A stretch of 64,000 nt of DNA from Robiginitalea sediminis (GCF_002198115.1 NZ_NGNR01000004.1:265011-329010); one strand, 5' to 3'; counted from the stretch's first letter, positions 9,460 to 19,066 are shown. Notes: generated from the sequence alone by a model not told the origin. Numbers and translations: made by a program.

Positions 9460-12400
9460 TTACTCCTCCAGACGGATGTCCAAACCTAATCCCTTAAGTT
9501 CGTGCATCAATACGTTGAAGGATTCCGGCAAGCCGGGTTCAGGCATGCTTTCGCCCTTGACGATAGACTCGTAGGTCTTGGCCCTTCCGATCACGTCGTC
9601 GGACTTCACGGTCAGAATCTCGCGCAGGGTTGCAGAAGCACCGTAGGCCTCCAGGGCCCAAACTTCCATCTCCCCGAAACGCTGGCCCCCGAACTGTGCC
9701 TTACCACCCAGCGGTTGCTGCGTGATGAGGGAGTACGGACCAATGGAACGCGCGTGCATCTTGTCGTCTACCATGTGACCCAGCTTCAGCATGTAAATCA
9801 CACCAACAGTGGCCTGCTGGTGGAAACGCTCTCCGGTACCTCCGTCGTAGAGGTAGGTGTGTCCGTAAAGGGGCACCCCGGCCTCCTCGGTAAGGGCATC
9901 GATCTGTGCGATGGTAGCCCCGTCGAAGATAGGAGTAGCGTACTTTTGCCCGAGTTTCAGCCCGGCCCAGCCCAGTACGGTTTCGTAAATCTGCCCGATG
10001 TTCATCCGAGAGGGTACCCCCAGCGGGTTCAGGACAATGTCTACCGGGGTTCCGTCTTCGAGGAAAGGCATATCCTCCTGGCGGACGATCCGGGCCACGA
10101 TACCTTTGTTCCCGTGGCGACCAGCCATCTTATCCCCTACTTTCAGCTTGCGCTTCTTGGCGATATAGACCTTGGCGAGCTTCATGATACCGGCCGGCAG
10201 TTCGTCTCCCACCGAAATGGTGAACTTGTCCCGACGCAGGTTCCCCTGCAGGTCGTTCAGTTTAATCTTGTAGTTGTGAAGCAAATCGGCAACCAGTGCA
10301 TTGGTAGCTGCATCCGTGGTCCAGCTTCCCCCTACCAGGTGGGCAAAGTCGTCCACGGCATTGAGCATTTTCAGGGTGTACTTCTTGCCTTTCGGGAGTA
10401 CCTCCTCGCCCAGGTCGTTCATAACCCCCTGGGATGTTTTGCCGTTGATCAGCTGGAAGAGTTTGTCTACCAGTACGTTTTTCAGCTCCTGGAACTTCAC
10501 TTCGTAATCCATCTCCAGCTTGGCAATGGCCTCCTTATCCTCGGAACGCTTGCGCTTGTCTTTGATGGAACGGGAAAAGAGCTTCTTATCGATCACAACC
10601 CCATTGAGGGAGGGCGGTGCCTTCAGGGAGGCATCCTTCACATCCCCGGCCTTGTCGCCGAAGATAGCCCGCAGGAGTTTCTCCTCCGGCGTGGGGTCGG
10701 ATTCCCCTTTGGGGGTAATCTTCCCGATCAGGATATCGCCCGGCTTCACCTCGGCCCCGATACGGATCATCCCGTATTCGTCCAGGTCCTTGGTGGCCTC
10801 CTCCGAAACGTTGGGGATGTCGTTGGTAAGCTCCTCGGCTCCCAGCTTGGTATCCCGCACTTCCAGGGCGTATTCGTCTATGTGTATGGAGGTAAAGATA
10901 TCCTCCCGAACTACCTTTTCGGAGATCACAATCGCATCCTCGAAGTTGTAACCCTTCCAGGGCATAAAGGCCACTTTCAGGTTACGGCCAAGGGCGAGTT
11001 CCCCGCTTTCCGTGGCATAACCTTCGCAGAGCACCTGCCCCTTCTTCACCTTGTCTCCCTTGCGGACGATAGGCTTCAGGTTGATGCTGGTCCCCTGGTT
11101 GGTTTTGCGGAATTTCACAAGCTCGTACGTCTTGGAATCCCCATCGAAACTCACCAGGCGCTCCTCGTCGGTGCGGTTGTAACGGATGGTGATCCTTTGG
11201 GAATCCACCTGCTCCACTACCCCGTCGCCTTCGGCGTTGATCAGCACGCGGGAATCCGTTGCCACCTGCCGCTCCAGACCGGTACCCACAATGGGGGAAT
11301 CCGGCTTAAGCAGCGGTACGGCCTGCCGCATCATGTTCGATCCCATCAGAGCCCGGTTCGCATCATCGTGCTCCAGGAACGGGATCAGGGATGCCGAAAT
11401 GGAGGCAATCTGGTTGGGTGCCACGTCGGTATAGTTGACCTCTTTGGGGTCTACCACCGGGAAGTCCCCTTCCTCTCGGGCGATAACTTTATCGGTATCG
11501 ATGGTACCATCTTTCTTGAGCGGGATGTTGGCCTGGGCAATCTTCATGCCTTCCTCCTCCTCGGCGCTCAAAAAGCTGTAATCCTTCAGGTCTACTTTCC
11601 CGTCCGCTACCTTGCGATAGGGGGTTTCCAGAAAGCCCATGTTGTTAACCTTGGCAAACACGGACAGAGAGGAAATCAGACCGATGTTCGGTCCTTCCGG
11701 GGTTTCGATCGGGCAGAGGCGCCCGTAGTGGGTATAGTGTACGTCACGTACCTCGAACCCGGCGCGCTCCCGGGAAAGACCTCCCGGCCCCAGGGCGGAC
11801 AGACGACGCTTGTGCGTAATCTCGGCCAGGGGGTTGGTCTGGTCCATAAACTGGGAGAGCTGGTTGGTCCCAAAGAAGGAGTTGATCACCGAAGACAGGG
11901 TCTTGGCGTTGATCAGGTCGATGGGGGTAAACACCTCGTTGTCGCGGACGTTCATCCGCTCGCGGATGGTACGGGCCATACGGGCAAGCCCCACCCCGAA
12001 CTGGGCGGAAAGCTGCTCCCCAACGGTACGCACCCGACGGTTGGACAGGTGGTCGATATCGTCGATCTCCGCCTTGGAGTTGATCAGCTCAATTAGGTAC
12101 TTGATAATGGTGATGATATCCTCCTTGGTCAGGACCTGTTTATCCATCCCGATATCGAGTCCGAGCTTCTTGTTCATCCGGTAACGGCCCACCTCGCCGA
12201 GGTTATAGCGCTGGTCGGAAAAGAAGAGCTTATCGATGATGCCGCGGGCGGTTTCCTCGTCCGGCGGCTCTGCGTTTCGCAGCTGGCGGTAAATGTGCTC
12301 CACGGCCTCCTTTTCGGAGTTGGTGGGGTCCTTCTGCAGGGTGTTGTGGATAATGGCGTAATCGCTCTGGGCATTGTTCTCCTTGTGGAGTAGGACGGTT

Positions 12401-13269
12401 TTCACGTCTGTCTCCAGGATCAGGTCGATGTGCTCCTTCTCCAGGATGGTATCGCGGTCCAGGACGATTTCGTTCCGCTCGATGGATACCACCTCCCCGG
12501 TGTCTTCATCCACGAAATCCTCGTGCCAGGTATTCAGAACACGGGCGGCCAGTTTGCGGCCCATGATTTTCTTGAGTCCGGTCTTGGTTACCTTCACTTC
12601 CTCGGAAAGGTCGAAGATCTCAAGGATGTCCTTGTCCCTTTCAAAGCCAATGGCGCGGAACAGGGTAGTTACCGGTAATTTCTTTTTACGGTCGATGTAC
12701 GCATACATCACGCTGTTGATGTCCGTGGCGAATTCGATCCAGGAACCCTTGAACGGGATAACCCGGGCCGAATACAATTTGGTCCCGTTGGCGTGGAACG
12801 ACTGTCCGAAGAATACGCCAGGGGAACGGTGCAGCTGGGAAACCACCACCCGCTCTGCTCCGTTGATCACGAAAGTGCCGCTGGGGGTCATATACGGGAT
12901 GGTGCCCAGATATACGTCCTGTACGATGGTCTCGAAATCCTCGTGTTCCGGATCGGTACAGTAGAGTTTCAGGCGGGCCTTGAGCGGCACGCTGTAGGTG
13001 AGGCCTCGCTCGATGCATTCCTGAATGCTGTAACGGGGCGGGTCCACGAAGTAATCCAGGAATTCCAGGACAAACTGGTTCCGGGTATCGGTAATGGGGA
13101 AGTTCTCCATGAAGGTGTTGTACAACCCCTCGTTGGCCCGGTGGTCCGACTTGGTCTCAAGCTGGAAAAAGTCCTGAAAAGATTTTATCTGGATGTCCAA
13201 GAAATCCGGGTATTCCGGTATGTTCTTAGCGGAGGCAAAGCTTTTTCTTTCAATCTGTTGTGTGAACAT
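9460..13269 (-). CDS. rpoB: DNA-directed RNA polymerase subunit beta
   Basis: 1269 residues. The rifampicin region is seen at about residues 463-535 ([20 protein letters not shown], then [20 protein letters not shown]), with wild-type-looking residues. Near the C-terminus are the conserved [11 protein letters not shown] and [20 protein letters not shown] blocks that contact beta'. The start ([20 protein letters not shown]) matches the family. It is separated from rplL by 130 bp holding a strong hairpin, and from rpoC by 40 bp. Confidence 0.98.
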   Translation of the reverse strand: MFTQQIERKSFASAKNIPEYPDFLDIQIKSFQDFFQLETKSDHRANEGLYNTFMENFPITDTRNQFVLEFLDYFVDPPRYSIQECIERGLTYSVPLKARLKLYCTDPEHEDFETIVQDVYLGTIPYMTPSGTFVINGAERVVVSQLHRSPGVFFGQSFHANGTKLYSARVIPFKGSWIEFATDINSVMYAYIDRKKKLPVTTLFRAIGFERDKDILEIFDLSEEVKVTKTGLKKIMGRKLAARVLNTWHEDFVDEDTGEVVSIERNEIVLDRDTILEKEHIDLILETDVKTVLLHKENNAQSDYAIIHNTLQKDPTNSEKEAVEHIYRQLRNAEPPDEETARGIIDKLFFSDQRYNLGEVGRYRMNKKLGLDIGMDKQVLTKEDIITIIKYLIELINSKAEIDDIDHLSNRRVRTVGEQLSAQFGVGLARMARTIRERMNVRDNEVFTPIDLINAKTLSSVINSFFGTNQLSQFMDQTNPLAEITHKRRLSALGPGGLSRERAGFEVRDVHYTHYGRLCPIETPEGPNIGLISSLSVFAKVNNMGFLETPYRKVADGKVDLKDYSFLSAEEEEGMKIAQANIPLKKDGTIDTDKVIAREEGDFPVVDPKEVNYTDVAPNQIASISASLIPFLEHDDANRALMGSNMMRQAVPLLKPDSPIVGTGLERQVATDSRVLINAEGDGVVEQVDSQRITIRYNRTDEERLVSFDGDSKTYELVKFRKTNQGTSINLKPIVRKGDKVKKGQVLCEGYATESGELALGRNLKVAFMPWKGYNFEDAIVISEKVVREDIFTSIHIDEYALEVRDTKLGAEELTNDIPNVSEEATKDLDEYGMIRIGAEVKPGDILIGKITPKGESDPTPEEKLLRAIFGDKAGDVKDASLKAPPSLNGVVIDKKLFSRSIKDKRKRSEDKEAIAKLEMDYEVKFQELKNVLVDKLFQLINGKTSQGVMNDLGEEVLPKGKKYTLKMLNAVDDFAHLVGGSWTTDAATNALVADLLHNYKIKLNDLQGNLRRDKFTISVGDELPAGIMKLAKVYIAKKRKLKVGDKMAGRHGNKGIVARIVRQEDMPFLEDGTPVDIVLNPLGVPSRMNIGQIYETVLGWAGLKLGQKYATPIFDGATIAQIDALTEEAGVPLYGHTYLYDGGTGERFHQQATVGVIYMLKLGHMVDDKMHARSIGPYSLITQQPLGGKAQFGGQRFGEMEVWALEAYGASATLREILTVKSDDVIGRAKTYESIVKGESMPEPGLPESFNVLMHELKGLGLDIRLEE

Positions 13270-13337
13270 CTACGGACAGGTATTACGTGAGTTTGCAAGG
13301 ATGGGCGGTATATGCCTTCATATACCAGCTATAAAAG

Positions 13338-13377
13338 GGTTTAGGTCTAGCCGCCCGGAGGGCGGAAGACCTAAACC
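13338..13377 (-). terminator. Candidate attenuator hairpin between rplL and rpoB
   Basis: The minus-strand transcript can fold an 11-bp outer stem (GGTTTAGGTCT with AGACCTAAACC) and a 6-bp inner stem (CCGCCC with GGGCGG). It is followed by a short T stretch (CTTTTAT). Its place matches the partial terminator known between rplL and rpoB in E. coli, which lowers polymerase relative to ribosomal protein output. Partial termination here is inferred; an RNase processing site is the main alternative. Confidence 0.6.
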
Positions 13378-13399
13378 TTAAACCATAGGGTTGAAGCGA

Positions 13400-13783
13400 T
13401 TATTTAAGCTCAACTTCTGCGCCTGCTTCTTCCAGTGATTTTTTGATACCTTCAGCTTCGTCTTTGGAAATGCCTTCCTTAACGGCTTTGGGAGCGCTGT
13501 CTACGATGTCCTTAGCCTCTTTCAGGCCAAGACCTGTAAGTTCCTTAACGAGTTTTACAACCGCCAGCTTGGAAGCTCCGGCTGCTTTGAGAACTACGTC
13601 GAATTCGGATTTCTCCTCGGCCGCTTCACCGGCGTCTCCACCAGCAGCAGCACCACCGGCAACTGCAACAGCGGCAGCAGCAGGCTCGATCCCGTACTCT
13701 TCCTTAAGGATATCAGCCAACTCGTTTACTTCCTTTACGGTAAGGTTGACCAACTGTTCTGCGAATTCTTTCAAATCTGCCAT
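13400..13783 (-). CDS. rplL: 50S ribosomal protein bL12 (L7/L12)
   Basis: 127 residues. It has the N-terminal dimerisation domain that binds L10, an Ala/Gly-rich hinge (about residues 36-52) and the C-terminal factor-binding domain ([20 protein letters not shown]). It forms the flexible stalk that recruits EF-Tu, EF-G and other GTPases. It lies 51 bp after rplJ; the usual L10/L12 order is kept. Confidence 0.98.
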   Translation of the reverse strand: MADLKEFAEQLVNLTVKEVNELADILKEEYGIEPAAAAVAVAGGAAAGGDAGEAAEEKSEFDVVLKAAGASKLAVVKLVKELTGLGLKEAKDIVDSAPKAVKEGISKDEAEGIKKSLEEAGAEVELK

Positions 13784-13834
13784 TTTTCTATCGTTTAAAT
13801 CTGATTTAAATGTATACTTAGGTTTTAGTGCGTA

Positions 13835-14353
13835 CTATTCTTTTTCGGAAAGGGTTTTCAGGATTCCTGCCAGCTTGCCACCTCCGGATTTCAGGCCGGA
13901 AATAACATTCTTGGCGGGGGACTGCAGCAGTCCGATAATTTCCCCGATCATCTCTTCCTTGGACTTGATGCTTACCAGCGCGTCCAGTTTATCGTCCCCG
14001 ATGTAGATCGCTTCTTCGATATACGCGCCTTTGAGCAGGGGCCGGTCAGACTTCTTGCGGAAAGTCTTGATCAGCTTAGCCGGGACGTTACCGGTTTCAC
14101 TAAACATCAGGGAAGTGTTTCCTTTCAGGACTTCGGGCAATTCGCCAAACTCCCGGTCGGATGCTTCCATAGCCTTGGCCAGCAGTGTGTTTTTCACTAC
14201 GGCCAGCTTAACGTTCGCTTTAAAGCAAGCTCTTCTGAGATCTGAAGTCGTACCTGCGTCGAGCCCGGAAATATCGGCCAGATAAATGGTCGGGCTATCG
14301 CCGAGTTGCGAGGTCAGCTCCTTTATTACTGTTGCTTTTTCTTCTCTGGTCAT
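13835..14353 (-). CDS. rplJ: 50S ribosomal protein uL10
   Basis: 172 residues; it begins MTREEKATVIKELTSQLGDS and contains the LRRACFKANVKLAVVKNTLL block of L10, the stalk base that carries L12 dimers. It follows rplA after only 15 bp. In E. coli L10 represses its own operon through a structured rplJ leader; there is no room for such a leader here unless it overlaps rplA, so control may differ. Confidence 0.97.
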   Translation of the reverse strand: MTREEKATVIKELTSQLGDSPTIYLADISGLDAGTTSDLRRACFKANVKLAVVKNTLLAKAMEASDREFGELPEVLKGNTSLMFSETGNVPAKLIKTFRKKSDRPLLKGAYIEEAIYIGDDKLDALVSIKSKEEMIGEIIGLLQSPAKNVISGLKSGGGKLAGILKTLSEKE

Positions 14354-14368
14354 CTTGTTTCGATGCTT

Positions 14369-15064
14369 TTAAAGTTGAACCGCTTTCGGATCGAGTTGAA
14401 CACTGGGGCTCATGGTGCTGGACATGTAGATACTCTTCATGTACACGCCTTTCGCCGCAGCAGGTTTCATCTTGACCAGGGTGTCGATCAGTTCCTTCGC
14501 GTTTCCGGCAATTTTATCTGCCGGGAAGGACACCTTACCGATAGCCGCGTGCACGATCCCCGTTTTATCGACTTTAAAATCGATCTTACCAGCCTTCACC
14601 TCGGATACAGCCTTGGCCACATCCATGGTAACGGTTCCGGTTTTGGGGTTCGGCATCAGGCCGCGCGGGCCGAGGATACGGCCGAGAGGGCCGAGTTTCC
14701 CCATTACGCTGGGCATGGTGATGATCACATCCACATCGGTCCAACCTCCCTTGATTTTCTCGAGATATTCGTCCAGGCCTACGAAATCCGCACCGGCTTC
14801 CTTGGCTTCTGCCTCCTTATCCGGGGTCACCAGCGCCAATACCTTCACATCCTTACCCGTCCCGTGGGGAAGGGTAACCACGCCGCGAACCATCTGGTTG
14901 GCTTTACGAGGGTCCACCCCGAGGCGGACGGCGATGTCTACGGAGGCATCGAATTTAACGTTGGTGATTTCCTTGATAAGCGCAGAGGCTTCTTCCAGGG
15001 AATACAATTTGGTACGGTCCAGTTTGGCCCGGGCCTCTTTCTGCTTCTTTGTAAGTTTTGCCAT
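14369..15064 (-). CDS. rplA: 50S ribosomal protein uL1
   Basis: 231 residues, the normal length. L1 forms the mobile L1 stalk on 23S rRNA at the E site. Typical blocks are seen: [15 protein letters not shown] near residue 47, [19 protein letters not shown] near 128, and the C-terminal [20 protein letters not shown]. It begins 20 bp after rplK. In other bacteria L1 represses the L11-L1 mRNA by binding a mimic of its rRNA site. Confidence 0.98.
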   Translation of the reverse strand: MAKLTKKQKEARAKLDRTKLYSLEEASALIKEITNVKFDASVDIAVRLGVDPRKANQMVRGVVTLPHGTGKDVKVLALVTPDKEAEAKEAGADFVGLDEYLEKIKGGWTDVDVIITMPSVMGKLGPLGRILGPRGLMPNPKTGTVTMDVAKAVSEVKAGKIDFKVDKTGIVHAAIGKVSFPADKIAGNAKELIDTLVKMKPAAAKGVYMKSIYMSSTMSPSVQLDPKAVQL

Positions 15065-15084
15065 CTTAAAAAGTGCTTTTCAGT

Positions 15085-15522
15085 TTAAAAAGGGCGTTTA
15101 CCGGACACCTTCAGCCCCATGGAACGGGCGGTGCCCGCTACCATGCTCATAGCCGATTCGGTCGTAAAGGCATTCAAATCCACCATCTTGTCTTCCGCGA
15201 TGGTACGGATCTGATCCCAGGTTACACTCCCCGCTTTAGAACGGTTGGGTTCGCCGGATCCCTTTTTAACCTTTGCCGCTTCCAATAGCTGTACAGCCGC
15301 CGGAGGTGTTTTGACGACAAACTCGAAAGATTTGTCGGCATAAACGGTGATAACAACAGGCAGGACTTTCCCCTGCTTGTCCTGCGTACGCGCATTGAAC
15401 TGCTTGCAGAACTCCATGATGTTAACGCCGGCAGCACCTAAAGCGGGTCCAACCGGTGGCGACGGGTTCGCAGCACCTCCCCTAACTTGTAGTTTAACTA
15501 CTTTACTTACTTCTTTTGCCAT
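15085..15522 (-). CDS. rplK: 50S ribosomal protein uL11
   Basis: 145 residues. It has the Pro-rich N-terminal domain ([20 protein letters not shown]) that binds thiostrepton-type antibiotics and the C-terminal rRNA-binding domain ending in the MGLKVSG motif. L11 sits at the GTPase centre and is needed for RelA activation in other bacteria. It is preceded by a 130-bp leader with three inverted repeats. Confidence 0.98.
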   Translation of the reverse strand: MAKEVSKVVKLQVRGGAANPSPPVGPALGAAGVNIMEFCKQFNARTQDKQGKVLPVVITVYADKSFEFVVKTPPAAVQLLEAAKVKKGSGEPNRSKAGSVTWDQIRTIAEDKMVDLNAFTTESAMSMVAGTARSMGLKVSGKRPF

Positions 15523-15652
15523 TGTTAAAAATTAATTTTCAACTCCCGGCCGTTTCACCCCGGCCGACTGTTCCTCCCGGATCTGACCCCGGGATAAGTA
15601 AAAGTGAGTTTAATTTGGAAGCAACGTCACTTTTAAGCGTAACAGATATTTT
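15523..15652 (-). promoter_or_regulatory. Structured nusG-rplK spacer, possible ribosomal-protein leader
   Basis: The 130-bp gap holds three stem-forming inverted repeats: CGGCCG/CGGCCG (15547-15566), TCCCGG/CCGGGA (15575-15594) and AAAAGTGA/TCACTTTT (15600-15634). The last has a 19-nt loop. Such a long structured gap is out of keeping with the 12-40 bp gaps around it. A target for L1 autoregulation or a promoter/processing site are both possible; I could not match the L1 rRNA site with confidence. Confidence 0.35.
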
Positions 15653-16204
15653 TCAGACTTTTTCTACTTGCATATAGCTGAGCTCCAGCGGTGTTTTCCG
15701 GCCAAAGATCTTCACCATCACTTCCAGCTTGCGCTTTTCCTCGTTGATCTTTTCAACCGTACCGTTGAAGCCATTGAACGGTCCGTCTATAACCTTTACA
15801 GTCTCTCCCAGCACAAAGGGGATAGCCACTGCATCGGTACTGACTGCCAGCTCGTCCACTTTACCCAGCATGCGGTTTACCTCGCTCTTGCGAAGCGGCA
15901 CCGGATCTCCGCCTTTGGTCTCACCCAAAAAGCCGATCACATTGGTAATGGAGCGGATCACGTGGATCATCTCCCCTACCAGATGTGCCTTAACCATGAT
16001 ATAGCCGGGGAAGTAGACGCGTTCCTTGTTGATTTTCTTTCCATTGCGGATCTGCACGACCTTTTCGGTAGGCACGAGAACTTCTTCCAGGTATTCCCCG
16101 AAACCGTGGCGTTCCACCTCGCTTTCGATATACCCTTTAATTTTGTTCTCCTGGCCGCTTACCGCCCGGACTACATACCACTTTTTCTCCAGTACTTCAG
16201 ACAT
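15653..16204 (-). CDS. nusG: Transcription termination/antitermination factor NusG
   Basis: 183 residues. The N-terminal NGN domain begins with WYVVRAVSGQENKIK and carries the PGYIMVKAHL block; the C-terminal KOW domain is seen as GETVKVIDGPFNGFNGTVEKI. NusG binds the RNA polymerase clamp and links it to Rho or the ribosome. It lies 12 bp after secE, the usual arrangement. Confidence 0.97.
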   Translation of the reverse strand: MSEVLEKKWYVVRAVSGQENKIKGYIESEVERHGFGEYLEEVLVPTEKVVQIRNGKKINKERVYFPGYIMVKAHLVGEMIHVIRSITNVIGFLGETKGGDPVPLRKSEVNRMLGKVDELAVSTDAVAIPFVLGETVKVIDGPFNGFNGTVEKINEEKRKLEVMVKIFGRKTPLELSYMQVEKV

Positions 16205-16216
16205 CTATCCCTGGCC

Positions 16217-16405
16217 TTAACCGATTAATGCATCGAAATACACCTGGATAAGCTTGGAAAAGAGGGAATCCACGGCCCAGGTGGCCAGTGCAAAAATGAT
16301 GGAGAACACAGCTACAATAACCATAAGGTTGGAAGCCTCTGCCCGAGTCGGCAGGGTAACCTGGTGCCTGAGTTCTTCGTAAGACTCTTTAACGTATGAA
16401 AACAT
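16217..16405 (-). CDS. secE: Preprotein translocase subunit SecE
   Basis: 62 residues with one membrane segment (about residues 27-48), the short single-span form of SecE. The cytoplasmic amphipathic helix contains SYEELRHQVTLPTRAEA, with the W/LPT-R signature of SecE. With SecY and SecG it forms the protein-conducting channel. It sits between tRNA-Trp and nusG, as in most bacteria. Confidence 0.95.
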   Translation of the reverse strand: MFSYVKESYEELRHQVTLPTRAEASNLMVIVAVFSIIFALATWAVDSLFSKLIQVYFDALIG

Positions 16406-16467
16406 ATCCAGCTATACTTGTTTAATGGCGGGCCTTCCGCCAACTGCCGGAAACCGGCAGCCCATTT

Positions 16468-16493
16468 TACTTGTTGCACGGGAGGAGAGACTC
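16468..16493. repeat. Partial duplicate of the tRNA-Trp 3' end
   Basis: These 26 bp are identical to 16547-16572, which cover the T-arm 3' side, the acceptor 3' strand and flanking bases of tRNA-Trp. The copies lie 79 bp apart, between tRNA-Trp and secE, with an 8-bp hairpin (CCTGAAGG/CCTTCAGG, 16494-16515) next to the partial copy. It is not a functional tRNA. It may be a remnant of a duplication or of element insertion and excision at the tRNA end. Confidence 0.8.
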
Positions 16494-16555
16494 CCTGAAG
16501 GACTTCGCCTTCAGGATAAACTTTCTCGTCTCGTGGACTTCAATTCTACTTGTTG

Positions 16556-16628
16556 CACGGGAGGAGAGACTCGAACTCCCGACACCCGGTTTTGGAGACC
16601 GGTGCTCTACCAACTGAGCTACACCCGT
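16556..16628 (-). tRNA. trnW: tRNA-Trp (anticodon CCA)
   Basis: A 73-nt cloverleaf with D-arm AGCTCAGTTGGTAGAGC and anticodon loop CTCCAAA, giving CCA, and a T-loop TTCGAGT. The acceptor stem shows one T-T mismatch at pair 6-67. The 3' CCA is not encoded. It lies between tuf and secE and is presumably cut from that transcript. Confidence 0.93.
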
Positions 16629-16702
16629 ATTCACAGTGAAAGGGTACCTTCCCGAAATGATCAGGACGGGACCCCTCACTGTGCCTGATTAAACCTTAAG
16701 GC

Positions 16703-17890
16703 TTAATCCAGAATCTTGGTCACCTGGCCGGCACCTACGGTACGTCCACCTTCGCGGATCGCGAAACGCAGACCTACGTTGAGGGCGATCGGCTGGAGCA
16801 GATCAACAGTAATGGTCAGGTTGTCACCAGGCATTACCATTTCCACACCGTCAGGCAGTACAATAGTTCCGGTTACGTCTGTGGTACGTACGTAGAACTG
16901 AGGACGGTAGTTGTTGTGGAACGGCGTGTGACGTCCACCTTCTTCTTTTTTCAGGATATAGACCTCAGCCTCGAATTTGGCGTGCGGCTTAACAGATCCC
17001 GGCTTGCAGATTACCATTCCGCGCTTGATATCTTTCTTCTCGATACCGCGCAGGAGGATACCTACGTTGTCACCAGCCTCACCGCGGTCGAGGATCTTGC
17101 GGAACATCTCAACACCAGTGATAGTGGAAGTGAGCTTCTCAGCTCCCATACCGATGATCTCAACGGGGTCACCGGTTTTGGCAACACCAGTTTCGATACG
17201 ACCGGTAGCAACAGTTCCACGACCGGTAATGGTGAATACGTCTTCAACCGGCATGAGGAAATCTTTATCTACATCGCGCTGGGGCAGTTCGATCCAGTTG
17301 TCTACGGCTTCCATCAGCTCCATAACGGTATTTACCCATTTCTCCTCGCCATTGAGGGCACCCAGGGCAGATCCGGCGATAACCGGGCTGTTGTCTCCGT
17401 CATACTCGTAGAAAGAAAGCAGTTCGCGTACTTCCATTTCAACCAGCTCCAGCAGCTCCTCGTCGTCTACCATGTCTACCTTGTTCAGGAAAACAACGAT
17501 ACGCGGGATACCTACCTGGCGTCCGAGCAGGATGTGCTCACGGGTTTGAGGCATAGGACCATCGGTAGCAGCAACCACCAGGATAGCACCGTCCATCTGA
17601 GCAGCACCAGTTACCATGTTCTTAACGTAGTCGGCGTGACCCGGACAGTCTACGTGTGCATAGTGACGGTTCGCGGTCTGATACTCTACGTGAGAGGTGT
17701 TAATGGTAATACCCCGCTCTTTTTCTTCCGGGGCGTTGTCGATGGAGTCAAAGCTGCGCAGTTCGGACAGACCTGCTTTTGCCAATACCGTGGTGATGGC
17801 AGCTGTCAGCGTAGTTTTACCGTGATCGACGTGTCCAATGGTACCGATGTTTAAGTGCGGTTTGGACCGATCAAAAGTTTCCTTAGCCAT
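16703..17890 (-). CDS. tuf: Elongation factor Tu
   Basis: 395 residues. It delivers aminoacyl-tRNA to the ribosome. GTPase motifs are seen: GHVDHGKTT (about residues 18-26), DCPGHADYV (about 80-88) and NKVD (about 135-138); the three-domain length is standard. It lies between tRNA-Thr(GGT) (219 bp upstream) and tRNA-Trp (74 bp downstream), as in many bacteria. Confidence 0.99.
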   Translation of the reverse strand: MAKETFDRSKPHLNIGTIGHVDHGKTTLTAAITTVLAKAGLSELRSFDSIDNAPEEKERGITINTSHVEYQTANRHYAHVDCPGHADYVKNMVTGAAQMDGAILVVAATDGPMPQTREHILLGRQVGIPRIVVFLNKVDMVDDEELLELVEMEVRELLSFYEYDGDNSPVIAGSALGALNGEEKWVNTVMELMEAVDNWIELPQRDVDKDFLMPVEDVFTITGRGTVATGRIETGVAKTGDPVEIIGMGAEKLTSTITGVEMFRKILDRGEAGDNVGILLRGIEKKDIKRGMVICKPGSVKPHAKFEAEVYILKKEEGGRHTPFHNNYRPQFYVRTTDVTGTIVLPDGVEMVMPGDNLTITVDLLQPIALNVGLRFAIREGGRTVGAGQVTKILD

Positions 17891-18109
17891 TGTTAATGAA
17901 TTTAATCTTAGTTTATATTAGTGTACTTGTGTTTATAAGCCACCAGCCCCTGCCCTGCCCTCTCAGGCAATTGCAGAATCCGATAGCCTGCCTTGCTTCC
18001 ATTTACGGGAAACAATATGTCTTGAACCACCACCGGGCGCCTTTAAAAAAGGAACCCTTTATCACCTCAGTGCCGGGGTCCGAAGCCCGCAATGACTTCA
18101 ATACTTTAG

Positions 18110-18181
18110 AGCCAACGACGGGAATTGAACCCGTGACCTCTTCCTTACCAAGGAAACGCTCTACCCCTGAGCTACGTCGGC
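18110..18181 (-). tRNA. trnT: tRNA-Thr (anticodon GGT)
   Basis: A 72-nt cloverleaf. The acceptor GCCGACG pairs with CGTTGGC (one G-U), the anticodon loop is TTGGTAA (GGT), and the T-loop is TTCAATT. CCA is not encoded. It is the last tRNA of the cluster before tuf. Confidence 0.93.
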
Positions 18182-18267
18182 TTGTTGGCGCAAGGTCCTT
18201 TTCAGGGGCATACCGCTTACCTTTCGGAAAGGGTATGGGCACCACAAACGCTTGCCCAAGGTCTTAG

Positions 18268-18340
18268 AGCGGGAGACCGGGTTCGAACCGGCGACATTCA
18301 GCTTGGAAGGCTGACGCTCTACCAACTGAGCTACTCCCGC
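18268..18340 (-). tRNA. trnG: tRNA-Gly (anticodon TCC)
   Basis: A 73-nt cloverleaf with acceptor GCGGGAG/CTCCCGC, anticodon loop CTTCCAA (TCC) and T-loop TTCGAAC. CCA is not encoded. It is third of four tRNAs in the cluster. Confidence 0.94.
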
Positions 18341-18361
18341 ATTACTTAAATTCCAATATTT

Positions 18362-18450
18362 CAAATACCAAATTCCAAACTTCCCAGCTCCAATTCCCAT
18401 TGGTATTTGGGATTTGGAATTTGTAATTTACTCAAGCCATCGGCTTGAGT
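18362..18450. repeat. Inverted repeats between tRNA-Gly and tRNA-Tyr
   Basis: Three pairs of arms are visible: CAAATACC/GGTATTTG (18362-18369, 18402-18409), CAAATTCCAAA/TTTGGAATTTG (18369-18379, 18413-18423), and a tight 9-bp hairpin ACTCAAGCC/GGCTTGAGT (18430-18450) right after the tRNA-Tyr 3' end. The first two pairs interleave, so they cannot form one simple hairpin. They are probably processing or spacer structures. Confidence 0.5.
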
Positions 18451-18453
18451 TTG

Positions 18454-18536
18454 TGGGGAGAGCAGGATTCGAACCTGCGAAGGTGAAAACCAACAGATTT
18501 ACAGTCTGTCCTCGTTGGCCGCTTGAGTATCTCCCC
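18454..18536 (-). tRNA. trnY: tRNA-Tyr (anticodon GTA)
   Basis: An 83-nt tRNA with a long variable arm. The acceptor GGGGAGA pairs with TCTCCCC, the anticodon loop is CTGTAAA (GTA), and the T-loop is TTCGAAT. CCA is not encoded. Confidence 0.94.
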
Positions 18537-18561
18537 GAACCCTAATTTTTAAGAACTTACG

Positions 18562-18635
18562 AGCCGATGGAGGGACTCGAACCCACGACCCCGAGATTAC
18601 AAATCACGTGCTCTAGCCAGCTGAGCTACATCGGC
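18562..18635 (-). tRNA. trnT: tRNA-Thr (anticodon TGT)
   Basis: A 74-nt cloverleaf with acceptor GCCGATG/CATCGGC, anticodon loop TTTGTAA (TGT) and T-loop TTCGAGT. It is the first gene of the tRNA-tuf-secE-rpoBC block, about 45 nt after the predicted transcription start. Confidence 0.94.
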
Positions 18636-18654
18636 TTAATGGGCCTTTTTTAAG

Positions 18655-18684
18655 CATAAAAAAGTCCGCTATTTCTAACGGACT
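18655..18684 (-). terminator. Terminator after hpf, overlapping the tRNA-operon start
   Basis: On the minus strand AGTCCG and CGGACT (10-nt loop) are followed by TTTTTT. It would end the xerC-hpf transcript. The promoter at 18686-18715 places its start point at about 18679, inside the left arm, so the tRNA-operon RNA begins within this hairpin. Confidence 0.7.
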
Positions 18685-18685
18685 G

Positions 18686-18715
18686 CAAATGTAGATAATT
18701 ATTTATTTAAACAAA
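18686..18715 (-). promoter_or_regulatory. Promoter of the tRNA-tuf-secE-rpoBC block
   Basis: On the minus strand, TTTG (18712-18715), 18 bp, then TACATTTG (18686-18693) fit the Bacteroidota -33/-7 consensus. The 18-bp spacer is AT-rich. It lies just after the hpf stop and before the first tRNA. Confidence 0.7.
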
Positions 18716-18721
18716 ACTATT

Positions 18722-19039
18722 TCATAAAAATTTTAGGCCGGTTTGGACCTTTGGTTTGCTTTTCTTTTTGACCAGTTTTCGCTCCAGGGAACTACAGGCA
18801 GAATCGATGGCTTCCTCGAAGGATTTACACTGTTTTTTCACGATAAACGTATCCTTGGGGACATGTAGTTTGATCTCAGCCGCCTTGTTTTCCTTAGCAC
18901 TGGAATTAACCAACTTCAGGAAGACTTCGGCCTGGATCACGCGGTCGTAAAACAGATCGAGTTTGTCTAGCCTTTTCTGTGCAAAATCAAGGAGCTTGCC
19001 ATCTGCCGTAAAGTTCACGGATTGTGTGGTTACTTTCAT
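18722..19039 (-). CDS. hpf: Ribosome hibernation promoting factor, short form (HPF/RaiA family)
   Basis: 105 residues from ATG 19039 (MKVTTQSVNFTADGKLLDFA). It has the HPF fold: a basic C-terminus (LERKLVKKKSKPKV) and the PKDTFIVKKQCKSFEEAIDS helix region. Family members bind the 30S decoding centre and silence ribosomes in stationary phase. An upstream ATG at 19066 abuts the xerC stop but adds a stretch unlike the family; I prefer 19039. It is translated from the xerC transcript 27 bp downstream and ends at a terminator. Confidence 0.88.
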   Translation of the reverse strand: MKVTTQSVNFTADGKLLDFAQKRLDKLDLFYDRVIQAEVFLKLVNSSAKENKAAEIKLHVPKDTFIVKKQCKSFEEAIDSACSSLERKLVKKKSKPKVQTGLKFL

Positions 19040-19066
19040 ACGCCGCCAATTTTTAAAGGTTAGCAA

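Noticed and set aside
9502-12096. Very long plus-strand open frame (864 codons) opposite rpoB
   Set aside because: It lies fully antisense to rpoB, whose protein is unmistakable. High GC and few stop codons in the opposite frame explain it; the translation has no family features.
13270-13337. Separate promoter for rpoB in the rplL-rpoB gap
   Set aside because: No TAnnTTTG element with a TTTG partner was seen on the minus strand.
16444-16460. CTGCCGG-AAA-CCGGCAG stem next to secE as a terminator
   Set aside because: No T-run on either side; the secE transcript must read through it.
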